A stretch of 64,000 bases of DNA from positions 3,720,001-3,784,000 of the forward strand of contig NZ_CP150241.1 of assembly GCF_037975235.1 (NCBI RefSeq), read 5' to 3'. Shown here piece by piece: positions 43,240-51,063 of this stretch (position 1 is the stretch's first letter; every line of letters begins with the position of its first letter). A model generated the notes under the pieces. The model did not search any database. It saw only the letters and a program-made list of their open reading frames with translations, and was not told the origin of the DNA. Position numbers and translations under genes: made by a program. Source of the stretch: Paenibacillus sp. FSL R5-0341 (GTDB lineage: Bacteria > Bacillota > Bacilli > Paenibacillales > Paenibacillaceae).

Positions 43240-43671
43240 CATACAAATGAAACATTAATTTGAAAGTACTTGAAAGTTGGTGGAGTTCTGAGAGTGTGAT
43301 TGTTAGTATGACTTTTATTATGATGGTTATCAGGTTCTCTTAATAGACTGCTATGTAAGTCTTTCGCTTTCGATTCTCGATAAAGTTTACTCCCCTTTAG
43401 AAAGAAATCTAACGATAGCCTCCCTTTGATAGGAAACAACAAGATAGGTGACACTCGTATTGCGCTATAACAAACATGCAGTGATACAATTCATTAAATA
43501 CATAGCTTAAGTAACATATATAAAAAAACTCCCTTTATATTTAATGAAAAGAGAGTTTTTACGGTTTACGTTTAACTAAATCTACCTACTAGTCTACTAT
43601 GTTATTTTGTTATACAAATGTAATACTTTGTTATGCACAGATAATTTATATTGGTTGCTGAAGAATGAATC
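43240..43671. other. Non-coding stretch between the aldehyde dehydrogenase gene and the prophage scar
   Basis: No credible gene is seen on either strand. It is AT-rich with several short chance frames. The only structure is a hairpin at 43522-43560. Confidence 0.5.
43522..43560. terminator. Possible terminator hairpin
   Basis: AAAAACTC (43524-43531) pairs with GAGTTTTT (43553-43560), with a large loop. It has T-runs on both strands but no clear gene to serve. Confidence 0.4.
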
Positions 43672-43740
43672 GGGGGACATTTTGGGGGGATTTTGTGGGC
43701 ACTTTGATTTTTCTTTAAATATATAGGTACTTGCCCACAA
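43672..43740 (-). pseudogene. G-rich segment resembling an integrase C-terminal tail, with an inverted repeat
   Basis: The plus strand has GGGGGACATTTTGGGGGGA, and the minus strand in one frame reads KSKCPQNPPKMSPD, the style of the Pro/Lys tail of many phage integrases. It is related to the segment at 43942-43980. An 8-bp inverted repeat TGTGGGCA/TGCCCACA (43694-43701, 43732-43739) adjoins it. Interpretation as a relic of an earlier integration is inference. Confidence 0.35.
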
Positions 43741-43744
43741 AAAG

Positions 43745-43774
43745 AAAAACCCCTCAGCGCTAGAGCGCCAAGGG
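43745..43774 (-). terminator. glnA-type terminator beside the prophage boundary
   Basis: Minus strand: CCCTTGGCGC, loop TCTA, GCGCTGAGGGG, then TTTTTC, starting 9 nt after the stop codon of the glnA fragment. Confidence 0.8.
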
Positions 43775-43783
43775 ATTGAGCTA

Positions 43784-43834
43784 TTAGTACAAAGTAATAT
43801 ATTGATCGCGTTCCCATTGGTGGACTTGTGTGCG
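43784..43834 (-). pseudogene. glnA: 3' fragment of glnA (glutamine synthetase), probable prophage attachment site
   Basis: The minus strand encodes RTQVHQWERDQYITLY followed by a stop codon. This matches the C-terminal end of Bacillota glutamine synthetase (pattern RTQVHxWEREQY) in the correct position before a terminator. Upstream of the arginine codon the match ends abruptly. No other part of glnA is in the window. A phage that integrates into the 3' end of a gene leaves exactly such a displaced tail, while a phage-borne copy restores the gene at the other end. I infer that this is one att site and that intact glnA lies past the right edge. Confidence 0.75.
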
Positions 43835-43941
43835 GTTTATGTGCGATAGCGTCATATGATTGTTTTCTTCAATATATACGCGCTAAATACGGAATATATT
43901 AAAAACATACGTTCGTAGATAATCATACCTTTTCACGATCT

Positions 43942-43980
43942 GGGGGACGTTTGGGGGATGATTTGGGGGACGCCCCCCAA
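43942..43980. repeat. G-rich repeat related to 43672-43702
   Basis: GGGGGACGTTTGGGGGATG followed by TTGGGGGAC repeats the GGGGGAC-TTT-GGGGGA pattern of 43672-43702. The right part forms a TTGGGGG/CCCCCAA hairpin (43963-43980). Minus-strand frames encode Pro-rich tails such as SPKSSPKRPPDREKV. It may be an integrase-tail relic or attP arm sequence. Confidence 0.45.
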
Positions 43981-44043
43981 GCTTCAAATGAGCTGTCAGT
44001 ACAGTACTTTCGAAGCATTCTGGAACAATACTATATAATAGAA

Positions 44044-44080
44044 GAAAAAAACTGAGCCCTTGGGATAATCCCTTGGGCTC
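44044..44080 (-). terminator. Terminator of the YolD-like gene
   Basis: Minus strand: GAGCCC-AA-GGGA, loop TTA, TCCC-AA-GGGCTC, then AGTTTTTTT. Confidence 0.85.
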
Positions 44081-44086
44081 GATCAA

Positions 44087-44422
44087 TTATAAACTTGCCT
44101 CAGCGATCTCTTCAATCTTGATCCAACTGTAATCCTCTTCACCTCTGACAAGCTTAATTCTTCTATTTGGCCTATCAATTGATGCAACAACACCTCTTAT
44201 CTCCTCATCGTCAAAAGGATTAAACACCGTCAACGTAACCGACCTGCATTCCTTGTAAGACTCCATGATCAACTCTTCGATGAGCTGTACTTCCTGATCG
44301 TCCAGAATAGGCTTGCCACGTCTCTCTTGCACATTCATTTCATTGAGATATGCCTCCCGATGCTCAGGAAGGATTATGCGAGATCCTTCATAAATACCGT
44401 TACCCGACAATTTACTCGCCAT
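44087..44422 (-). CDS. YolD-like family protein
   Basis: A 111-residue protein of the YolD-like family (GSRIILPEHREAYLNEMN, VTLTVFNPFDDEEIRGVVASI, SWIKIEEI). In Bacillus prophages such genes usually accompany a Y-family DNA polymerase (UvrX/YqjW), which is not visible here. The function is not established; an SOS link is known from YolD-UvrX operons. The upstream neighbour is a winged-helix gene 13 nt away, so they form a unit ending at the terminator by the att region. Confidence 0.82.
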   Translation of the reverse strand: MASKLSGNGIYEGSRIILPEHREAYLNEMNVQERRGKPILDDQEVQLIEELIMESYKECRSVTLTVFNPFDDEEIRGVVASIDRPNRRIKLVRGEEDYSWIKIEEIAEASL

Positions 44423-44435
44423 AGTTCATTCCTCC

Positions 44436-44729
44436 TCAATATTCAGTCCAGTATTTAATGTTGCTTGCTCCGTTTAATGGCAGCGCTTCTTTAAACATTA
44501 GCTTTTCAGCTTCACGTTCCCAACCTTCGAGGATAACGATATTCGACGTGTCAGACCTATCTTCCCAATGTATGTATTCCGCAGCAACAAGAGCGTCCAG
44601 AGCAAGCATAACGTCTGGTTTATGCTTGCCTGTTTTGACAGTCAATTCATGGATTGTAGGAAACCTACGCCGTCCACCTTTGTAGTTATATAAGATCCGA
44701 AGGACCTTCCTTTGATAATCCGTTAACAT
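44436..44729 (-). CDS. Winged-helix protein of the prophage
   Basis: A 97-residue protein beginning MLTDYQRKVLRILYNY, followed by RRRFPTIHELTVKTGKHKPDVMLALDALVAAEYIHWED, which reads as a winged helix-turn-helix in the style of the LexA DNA-binding domain (RQ-x-V-L-x-I, then a turn and recognition helix), without a protease domain. ATG 44729 has GAGGTGA at 6-7 nt; the frame to 44783 has nothing comparable. It is a candidate regulator of the YolD-like gene that follows. Confidence 0.65.
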   Translation of the reverse strand: MLTDYQRKVLRILYNYKGGRRRFPTIHELTVKTGKHKPDVMLALDALVAAEYIHWEDRSDTSNIVILEGWEREAEKLMFKEALPLNGASNIKYWTEY

Positions 44730-44781
44730 GCAGCTCACCTCTTCAACATTATATGCGAACACACGTTCTTTTATCAACAAC

Positions 44782-44809
44782 AAAAATACCTGGCCCTTAG
44801 ACCAGGTAT
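44782..44809 (-). terminator. Terminator after the methyltransferase-like gene
   Basis: ATACCTGG/CCAGGTAT stem with an 8-nt loop, and TTTTTG on the minus strand, about 90 nt past the gene. Confidence 0.75.
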
Positions 44810-44900
44810 ATCTAGTTTGTACTCAATCGGAGAGAGTTATACTATTGTCTTCATCTGTTCTGGTTTTCACTCTACCGAAAACGGTAAGCAGAAATACATT

Positions 44901-45758
44901 CTATTTCTTTCTCAAAATTGCAATCTTTGTTTCACCTTTACCGGCAAGAATGATTTCAAAATGTTTAAAAACCCATTCTGATTTATTCAGTTTTTTATTA
45001 ATTTTGGAAAAAGTCGAATTTTCTCGATACCCATAGATTCTTGGATTCATTCTGAATAGATATTTAAGGGAAAATCCATAAGCATCAAATACTATATTCC
45101 CTCCTTTGTTAAGGATAAAATAGTATTCTTTAAGTAGTCTTTCTAAATCATTATCAGAATACCAAAGAGCACCTTTAATATCGAAAATTATATCTACTTT
45201 ATCAATATTATTACCCTTGAGAAAATTCCGAGCATCCATAGCATTGTTATTCCCCAACAGATATGTAAAGTTATTTTCAGTTGTTAGATGATCATTAGGC
45301 GCAGTGATATCAGTTGCAACAACTATTGAATTCGGGTATCTTTTTGAAATGTCATATTCATATTTTCCTATGTTGGCTGAAGGACTAAAAATGATGCTCT
45401 TTTGAAAACTTACTCCCTTGGTTTGTAGATTATTGAGAATAGTATCTAACCAATGGATGCTTTTATTATAAAGATACGTGGGTTCATACCAGTCGCTCAA
45501 TTCTCCTCCAAAAGAATATTTTAATTGAGTTTGTTTCCTACCTAAAAGCAAAATAATTAAAGCTAATATATAGGCGATCAGGTTAAATCCTGCTGCAGGA
45601 AATAAGATATATAATGGATACGTGGAGATCTGATAGTCCATTTTATACAAGCCATAAAATGATATTAATAATGATAATATCATCAGCGCCCATGCTATTT
45701 TTTTTAGAGAAACTATTCTTTTTTGTAACTTAGTACAAAACAAATACACATTAGTCAA
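44901..45758 (-). CDS. Membrane-anchored methyltransferase-like protein
   Basis: A protein of up to 285 residues with two N-terminal transmembrane helices (about 22-40 and 50-72) and a soluble domain with class I methyltransferase-like strands: SIIFSPSANIGKYEYD, SIVVATDITAP, KVDIIFDIKGALWYSD and NKGGNIVFDAYGFSLKYLF. The SAM glycine loop is not canonical (SPSANIGK), so activity is uncertain. The region is AT-rich and reads as phage cargo. The start is doubtful: TTG 45758 has no good ribosome site. It is divergent from the next gene and has its own terminator. Confidence 0.6.
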   Translation of the reverse strand: MTNVYLFCTKLQKRIVSLKKIAWALMILSLLISFYGLYKMDYQISTYPLYILFPAAGFNLIAYILALIILLLGRKQTQLKYSFGGELSDWYEPTYLYNKSIHWLDTILNNLQTKGVSFQKSIIFSPSANIGKYEYDISKRYPNSIVVATDITAPNDHLTTENNFTYLLGNNNAMDARNFLKGNNIDKVDIIFDIKGALWYSDNDLERLLKEYYFILNKGGNIVFDAYGFSLKYLFRMNPRIYGYRENSTFSKINKKLNKSEWVFKHFEIILAGKGETKIAILRKK

Positions 45759-45891
45759 ATTAATTTTTGAAATGATAGATGCACCCCTTTTTTTGTTTAT
45801 TAAGCTTCCATAGGATTATCTCAGAACTTCCCTATATAGTAAATAAGTATTATAATTATATAGATAAATAGACTCATATATGGAGGTTAAA

Positions 45892-46098
45892 ATGATTAAG
45901 GACCTACTCATCGCTGAAAAAAAAGGTTACTCTGTTTGCTTAGTTTTTGAAGATAATACGAAGTACATAGGAAATGTTACAATGTCATCCGATAAAAAAA
46001 GAGTGAAAGTGAAGCACCAACAAGGTGTTGAATGGATTCCACTGAATGAAATATCCAGCTGCTCTCTCTCGATTCCGATAAACCCACCTACACAATGA
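45892..46098 (+). CDS. Small protein, possibly SH3/Sm-like barrel
   Basis: A 68-residue protein (MIKDLLIAEKKGYSVCLVFE, then NTKYIGNVTMSSDKKRVKVKHQQGVEWIPLNEISSC read in part) with a short helix followed by alternating strands, the look of a small beta-barrel of the Sm/SH3 type. No family assigned. ATG 45892 follows GGAGG at 5 nt. AT-rich promoter-like sequence (TATAATTATATAG) lies 30 nt upstream. It converges on the next minus-strand gene with a palindrome between. Confidence 0.6.
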   Translation: MIKDLLIAEKKGYSVCLVFEDNTKYIGNVTMSSDKKRVKVKHQQGVEWIPLNEISSCSLSIPINPPTQ

Positions 46099-46103
46099 GA
46101 GTA

Positions 46104-46140
46104 ATTTAAAGCCACTCTTTTTTTCAGAGTGGCTTTAAAT
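46104..46140. terminator. Palindrome between convergent cargo genes
   Basis: A long perfect stem ATTTAAAGCCACTCT with its complement AGAGTGGCTTTAAAT, loop of about 7 Ts. Likely terminates both sides. Confidence 0.7.
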
Positions 46141-46141
46141 A

Positions 46142-46807
46142 TCAAATACTTTCTGTCTTTTTCCCCTCTATGCTAGCTTTAATTTTATCATTTCCTATTT
46201 TTAATATAGAAATTACTAGATTAGTATTATACCCTAACAAAAATATAATTGACTGACTACCGGAGAAAGCAAGATTCCCATTCTCAAGTTTAAAAATTAC
46301 TCCGATAAGTAAGATTGGAATAAAACAAGCCACTAAAAGTCTTGTCAAAATCTCACTAAACTTAACAAGATAATTTGTTATATAATAAAAAAGAACTCCC
46401 ATAACACTCAATGTAAGATACTTAGCGTATAAAATTATGTTTTGTTCCATCGCATTAATTTCAACCCCGCCTAAGAAGTAAATACTATCTATACTGATAT
46501 ATAAAAATGAATATATCATCACTATAAATAAAAAACTATAGTAAATAAAATTATAAGTAACAGGCGAAACGAGCTTGCCATGTGCATTGCTTATCTTTAG
46601 CTTGTGATGTTTTAAAGACAACTCTATTTCATCCAACTCAAATTTCATCTTAATTAATTTATTTTGTTTTTTGGTATCATCAATTGAATTTATTTTCAAA
46701 TAAAGTTTTTTACATTTTTTTATCAGTAAGACACCTATATCCTCATATTCATGTGCAGACTTACTGAAATCTATAACTCGCTTCAATAATTCTTCTTTGT
46801 TAACCAA
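46142..46807 (-). CDS. Membrane protein of unknown function
   Basis: A 221-residue AT-rich gene. Residues 1-75 are charged and helical (coiled-coil-like: KKCKKLYLKINSIDD), then about four transmembrane helices (about 85-108, 122-145, 150-172, 180-200), ending in a short basic tail. I do not recognise it. The start is TTG 46807 with AGAGGAT upstream. The layout (cytoplasmic coiled coil plus helix bundle) is seen in some phage exclusion proteins, but nothing here proves that. Confidence 0.6.
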   Translation of the reverse strand: MVNKEELLKRVIDFSKSAHEYEDIGVLLIKKCKKLYLKINSIDDTKKQNKLIKMKFELDEIELSLKHHKLKISNAHGKLVSPVTYNFIYYSFLFIVMIYSFLYISIDSIYFLGGVEINAMEQNIILYAKYLTLSVMGVLFYYITNYLVKFSEILTRLLVACFIPILLIGVIFKLENGNLAFSGSQSIIFLLGYNTNLVISILKIGNDKIKASIEGKKTESI

Positions 46808-46984
46808 ATTACTTATCCTCTCTATTTCATATTTTTGGGTCTATATCGTTTTAATAATTCATCAGGTATCAAACCCTCTTTCTGTTAAAACCCCATAAAA
46901 TAAGCTATTTTATCTAGAATAAAAGTCCTAGGTCTGATAGACTATGTTTTGTTGTTAATTATTACTATAACAGGAGGAAGAAGA

Positions 46985-47692
46985 TTGAAAAAGCCTATTC
47001 AGAAAAAATGGTGGTTTTGGGTTATCGTTGTAATTATTGTGGGAGGTATCTTTGGCAACAAAGATGAGGAGAAAACTGAGAAAGAGGCAGTTGCGACAAC
47101 CGAAGTATCCACTCCGGCTGAAACCAATCCAGAAACTGTAGTTGCTGAAAAATCTGCTACTAAGACCGAGGGAGTTAAGGTAGTAAAAGAGAACGTAAAG
47201 CAACAAGAGGAAAAGAAAGTAGAAATACCAGGAAGTTTAGGTATGACTCCAGAAGAGTTTCGAAAGTCATTCAACAAACGTGCCACGGAAATCGGTAACT
47301 CAAAATTGAAAATAGGAAAGAAACTTGAAGTGCAAACCGGAGCTGTTCAAGATGTATTTCAATACATGATTACCGACTACATAGGTATCACTGGATCGAT
47401 TAACAAAGCCGATGGTTCTGTGCGAGATGTCACGATGATCGGTCAAGGCGACGGAACCGTGACATCTGGAGCAGACATTGTACTAGCTATGGGGTTGGTT
47501 ATTCTTTCTGTTAATCCCGACCTTCCAGCAAGTTCTGTAGCGAATGTGCTTTCGGATATGAATATTTTGGACGAAGGCGTTGACTGGTCTACAGTTGATG
47601 AATCAACAGAAATAGATGGAATACGTTACAGTGTACTCGGTTCGGAAACGATCGGAATCATGTTTAGTGCTAGTGACGTAAATGATAAGTAA
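46985..47692 (+). CDS. Membrane-anchored protein with a Glu/Thr-rich stalk
   Basis: A 235-residue protein: basic start and one helix (KKPIQKKWWFWVIVVIIVGG), a Glu/Thr/Val-rich stalk (about 22-80), then a folded exterior domain (PGSLGMTPEEFRKSFNKRAT onward). No family recognised. The TTG at 46985 is 7-8 nt after AGGAGGAAG; the frame to 46949 runs through the ribosome site. A secreted-protein gene follows 18 nt downstream, so they are probably co-transcribed prophage cargo affecting the cell envelope. Confidence 0.65.
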   Translation: MKKPIQKKWWFWVIVVIIVGGIFGNKDEEKTEKEAVATTEVSTPAETNPETVVAEKSATKTEGVKVVKENVKQQEEKKVEIPGSLGMTPEEFRKSFNKRATEIGNSKLKIGKKLEVQTGAVQDVFQYMITDYIGITGSINKADGSVRDVTMIGQGDGTVTSGADIVLAMGLVILSVNPDLPASSVANVLSDMNILDEGVDWSTVDESTEIDGIRYSVLGSETIGIMFSASDVNDK

Positions 47693-47710
47693 TCTACAAA
47701 GGAGACTATT

Positions 47711-48265
47711 ATGAAAAGAGTACTAGCTTTACTCTGTGCCGTAGCAATGTTTGGATTCATTTTTAATCCATCTTACGTTGATGCTGCTACAGTAAATCCA
47801 AAGACATTGTTAGAGAAGAAATTCCCTAGGGAGCGTGTAACAGTAAGTAAATCAGTAGACCTAAACGGAGACAATAAGAAAGAACACTTATTGATCACTA
47901 ACTCAGGAAATTTTTATCTCATTAACTCTAAAGGAGTTATCGTACTTATAGATACAAATTATTACAATGAAGAAGAACCTACATTCCATATACTTAATAT
48001 CTCATCAAAAGAGAAACATGTTGCTATAACATTAGACTACCTACCTTCTAATACTCAACTATTTGTTTTTAAATACCAGGATGGAACGCTAAAAAAGAAA
48101 CTATCTATTATTGGAGATGTAAGTATTAGCATATCTAAATCAGGTGAGATTAGACAAGCGTGGAAGAATTATTTCCCTGAAGGAGGATGGGACACTGCTG
48201 TTGCTTATTTTAAGTGGAATAGCAAAAAGAATATATATGTAGGCTCAGGTGAATTATCACGTTAA
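47711..48265 (+). CDS. Secreted protein of unknown function
   Basis: A 184-residue exported protein: signal peptide ending VDA-A (about residue 25), then a mature domain with a VDLNGDNKKEHLLITN segment that resembles the Asp/Asn-rich calcium-loop start of VCBS/FG-GAP repeats, and a Trp-rich end (YFKWNSKKNIYVGSGE). No catalytic motif. AAGGAG precedes the ATG. It pairs with the upstream anchored protein and ends before a convergent terminator. Confidence 0.65.
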   Translation: MKRVLALLCAVAMFGFIFNPSYVDAATVNPKTLLEKKFPRERVTVSKSVDLNGDNKKEHLLITNSGNFYLINSKGVIVLIDTNYYNEEEPTFHILNISSKEKHVAITLDYLPSNTQLFVFKYQDGTLKKKLSIIGDVSISISKSGEIRQAWKNYFPEGGWDTAVAYFKWNSKKNIYVGSGELSR

Positions 48266-48376
48266 AATCAGTCCTACTTAGAAGACCGGTCCCAGTTGGC
48301 TAGGCAGGCAAACAGGACAACTCAGGATTGCCCTCACACCTGTGTTTCACCCTCTATCATATGATGATAAGAAATA

Positions 48377-48421
48377 ACACAAAAAGGCTACCACTAATGA
48401 ATTGCGGAGCCTTTTTTGTGT
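48377..48421. terminator. Bidirectional terminator between the secreted protein and Kelch genes
   Basis: ACACAAAAAGGCT pairs with AGCCTTTTTTGTGT across an 18-nt loop, between convergent genes. Confidence 0.8.
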
Positions 48422-48424
48422 TAT

Positions 48425-49690
48425 TTAATATTCGCTTACTTCAAAAGTCAGAACACGATCAAATAGGATGTAGTCCTTGCGGCTCTTGAACGGACCTTTG
48501 TTATTGTCATGCTTATCAATCGCGTATGATGCTTTTCCGCTTCCTGCTTGTTTTGTTTCGTACCAATCAATGAAGCTGTTAACTTCTTGCATGCTCAAAT
48601 CAAACTCCTTCTCAAGACCTGTAGTCATTGCAACTACTAAGATAGCTCGATTGACAGATGGCTGTTCTGGCTCGATTGGTTCTTCCGGTTCAACTGGATC
48701 TTTACCTTGAAACGAAAGCTTCTCTACTGTTTTCAGAGTGGTACTCCCATTATTTCCACCAATAATAAAAATCTCTCCGTTAACACTCGCTGCAGTACTT
48801 TGACTTCTTACAAATGTTAAAGCTGTAAATGACCTGACTTCATTGGTTTCAGGATTGTATACTTCTACTCGTGATTGAGGGGTAGTATTTTGAAGAGAGG
48901 TAGTATTTGCAAGTCCCCCTAGTACATAAATTTCCCCATTGTAGACGGTTGAGGCTGAACCGGCGGTAGCTGTTTGAAAGTTATTCTTTCGTGTCCAAGC
49001 GTCGTTAGCTACGTTGTATTCATAAATCGCTCCTGATATTCCGCTCGTAAAACTTGTTCCTCCACCATATGCATAAATTTTTCCGTTTACTGTAGTAGCA
49101 CTCATGCCATTTACTGCTATAGGGAAATTTTTTAGAGTAGTCCACTTATCATTATTAATATCATAACGTTCCACTGTGGATACAATTTTCCCACTGTTAT
49201 CTGCTCCACCCATAACATATATTATGCCATCTAAAACTGCTGCACCAGACCAAGATCTAGCTACCGTTAAACCTGAAACTGTTTCCCAACTATCCGTAAG
49301 TGTATCGTAAACTTCAACCTTATTCGTTCTATACGTAGCTTTGTTACTATCATAATATCCACCAATTACATAAACTTTTTTCTCATACACAACAGTAGAC
49401 GCGGCGGCACGAGTTGTAGGCATATTAACTTTTTGAACCCATTTATTTGTTACAGGATCATATGCAAAGGTTGTGTTCTGCTTCGCTCCAGTAGCTGCTT
49501 GATCACTTGATGCTGAACCACCAAATACGTATATTATTCCATCCACTTCTGCCGTCGCTGCTCCAGTTCTTGCATCTGGTAAATCATTTACACTTACCCA
49601 CTCATTTGTTTCTGCAGCCTTTGCATGGCCTGGAAATAAAATAATTAGGAAAATAGATAATGCTAACAAACTTTGTATTGCCCTCTTCAT
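48425..49690 (-). CDS. Secreted Kelch-repeat beta-propeller protein
   Basis: A 421-residue exported protein. The signal peptide ends near GHAKAAE (about residue 26). Six Kelch-type units follow, each with a hydrophobic strand and a GG doublet: IIYVFGGS, KVYVIGGY, IIYVMGGA, KIYAYGGG, EIYVLGGL, EIFIIGGN. Then comes a Pro/Glu linker (EPEEPIEPEQP) and a C-terminal domain of about 75 residues (LSMQEVNSFIDWYETK). No wall-anchor motif is seen. ATG 49690 follows GGAG. It is not a known virion part and is likely a cargo gene acting outside the host. Confidence 0.82.
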   Translation of the reverse strand: MKRAIQSLLALSIFLIILFPGHAKAAETNEWVSVNDLPDARTGAATAEVDGIIYVFGGSASSDQAATGAKQNTTFAYDPVTNKWVQKVNMPTTRAAASTVVYEKKVYVIGGYYDSNKATYRTNKVEVYDTLTDSWETVSGLTVARSWSGAAVLDGIIYVMGGADNSGKIVSTVERYDINNDKWTTLKNFPIAVNGMSATTVNGKIYAYGGGTSFTSGISGAIYEYNVANDAWTRKNNFQTATAGSASTVYNGEIYVLGGLANTTSLQNTTPQSRVEVYNPETNEVRSFTALTFVRSQSTAASVNGEIFIIGGNNGSTTLKTVEKLSFQGKDPVEPEEPIEPEQPSVNRAILVVAMTTGLEKEFDLSMQEVNSFIDWYETKQAGSGKASYAIDKHDNNKGPFKSRKDYILFDRVLTFEVSEY

Positions 49691-49896
49691 TTTCAACTCT
49701 CTCCTCTGTATGTAATATCAGAAGCTTATACTTTGGAATAGTTTATGTCTAAACATAAACTTGCTGATCTATAAAAATCATCTAATTTATTGCATTTTTA
49801 TTTTATATTGGATGCCCATCTCCACAAATTACCCGTTTCTATTCTTAAATATTTGAGTAAAATTACTTAGTATAGAGTCTCAAAGGAGGCATTATC

Positions 49897-50568
49897 ATGT
49901 GCGGAAGATTTACAATCACTGATCCCATAGAAGCTATAATGGACAGGTACTATGCATCTATTGCTGATGGTTTTGAGTACAAACCTAATTACAACGCAGC
50001 ACCCATGCAGTACATTCCTACAATTATCAGCAGCAAAGAAGGTAATCGATTGGGTGCGCTCCGATGGGGACTCATTCCTTCATGGGCCAAGGATGACAAA
50101 ATCGGTACCAAGATGATTAATGCCCGTGCTGAAACGTTAACTGAGAAGGCTTCCTTCAAGCGGCTGATCAGCTCCAAACGCTGTATCATCCCCACGAATG
50201 GATTTTATGAGTGGCGTAAGGAAGGAACGGAAAAGCAACCATTGCGAATTCTGATGAAGGATGACCGTTTATTCTCGCTTGCTGGCCTGTACGATACCTG
50301 GACAGATCCGGATGGAAACAAATTGAGTACGTGCACCATTATTACAACGCCACCAAATAGTCTTATGGAGGATATCCATAATCGTATGCCGGTCATCTTG
50401 CGACCTGAGGATGAGGCTGAGTGGCTTGGAAGAGATAATGATGATGTTCAGTCCCTGATTGGATTGCTTAAGCCATATCAAGCATCAGAAATGCGAGCTT
50501 ACGAGGTGCCAAAGGAAGTCGGTAATGTGCGGAATAACAATGAGGAATTAATTAAAGAAGTAGGTTGA
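49897..50568 (+). CDS. SOS response-associated peptidase (SRAP/YedK-like)
   Basis: A 223-residue SRAP protein (HMCES/YedK family), which forms a covalent crosslink with abasic sites in single-stranded DNA through its N-terminal cysteine. The chain starts MCGRFTIT, giving Cys2. NYNAAPMQYIP supplies the conserved Asn, KMINARAETLTEKASF the DNA-binding arginine and glutamate, and VILRPEDEAEWLG a late family motif. The usual active-site histidine position reads DIHNRMPVI. AGGAGG precedes the ATG. The gene is known from Bacillus SP-beta (yoqW), so a phage location is natural. Confidence 0.92.
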   Translation: MCGRFTITDPIEAIMDRYYASIADGFEYKPNYNAAPMQYIPTIISSKEGNRLGALRWGLIPSWAKDDKIGTKMINARAETLTEKASFKRLISSKRCIIPTNGFYEWRKEGTEKQPLRILMKDDRLFSLAGLYDTWTDPDGNKLSTCTIITTPPNSLMEDIHNRMPVILRPEDEAEWLGRDNDDVQSLIGLLKPYQASEMRAYEVPKEVGNVRNNNEELIKEVG

Positions 50569-50573
50569 AAAAC

Positions 50574-50607
50574 AAAAGAGCAGTGAGGTTATCCCTCCTG
50601 CTCTTTT
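50574..50607. terminator. Terminator after the SRAP gene
   Basis: AAAAGAGCAG pairs with CTGCTCTTTT. It works on both strands and also overlaps the 3' end of the remnant reading frame on the minus strand. Confidence 0.8.
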
Positions 50608-50795
50608 GTATGTGCTCTGAATTCATACTGCTTTCGAAAGTATCTGCCACCCATAATCTTAATAGATGAATCACTGTATCCTTCAATCGGTCCGCCATAG
50701 TCAATGAGTTGTTCACGTTCTGAATGGATCTTCCAGAAGGATACACGTATCTGCGTTAAGGTACTATGAGAAAAGCCATATCTGTGGATAGTACT
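50589..50795 (-). pseudogene. Remnant reading frame without a start codon
   Basis: A 68-codon open frame on the minus strand reads convincingly like protein (QIRVSFWKIHSEREQLI, then DYGGPIEGYSDSSIKIMGG, ending YEFRAHTKEQEG), but it opens after a stop codon and has no ATG, GTG or TTG near its start. It probably is the 3' end of a decayed phage gene. I recognise no family. Confidence 0.4.
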
Positions 50796-50834
50796 TTATA
50801 TGTATGGTCCATGTTATAGTCACCGCATAACGAA

Positions 50835-50857
50835 GAAAAACTCTGCTTATCACAGAG
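50835..50857 (-). terminator. Terminator after the small gene coupled to the Ntn-hydrolase
   Basis: Minus strand: CTCTG, 7-nt loop, CAGAG, then TTTTTCTTC. Confidence 0.65.
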
Positions 50858-50871
50858 CTTCTCTTTCAAAG

Positions 50872-51063
50872 TCATTTTTCACTTTTCTTGATATTTGAAT
50901 TTTTCAGAATGTTCTTTATTGATTTATTCGCAATTATTTTGGCTAATTGCTTAGGATCAGTACCAATAACGTTTTTATCATTCCCTTTTTTATCAAAGTA
51001 ACTGCTCTTTCTCCAAGAGGGAGAATTAGTTTGATTTCTTTCATTAGTCATTAAGATCGTCAT
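50872..51063 (-). CDS. Small basic protein coupled to the Ntn-hydrolase gene
   Basis: A 63-residue Asn/Lys/Ser-rich protein of unknown family (SPSWRKSSYFDKKGNDK, later KQLAKIIANKSIKNILK). GGAGG lies 7 nt before its ATG, and the first 20 nt overlap the end of the proteasome-like gene, so translation is coupled. A partner or regulator of that protein is possible. Confidence 0.6.
   Translation of the reverse strand: MTILMTNERNQTNSPSWRKSSYFDKKGNDKNVIGTDPKQLAKIIANKSIKNILKNSNIKKSEK

Noticed and set aside
43602..43817. A minus-strand frame of 71 codons across the glnA terminator
   Set aside because: It starts inside the glnA fragment in another frame and crosses a terminator; only the Pro-rich part is noteworthy, and it is reported as a possible integrase relic.
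43883..44086. A 67-codon minus-strand frame ending in a Pro-rich tail
   Set aside because: It has no ribosome site and contains the YolD gene terminator near its start; treated as non-coding att-side sequence.
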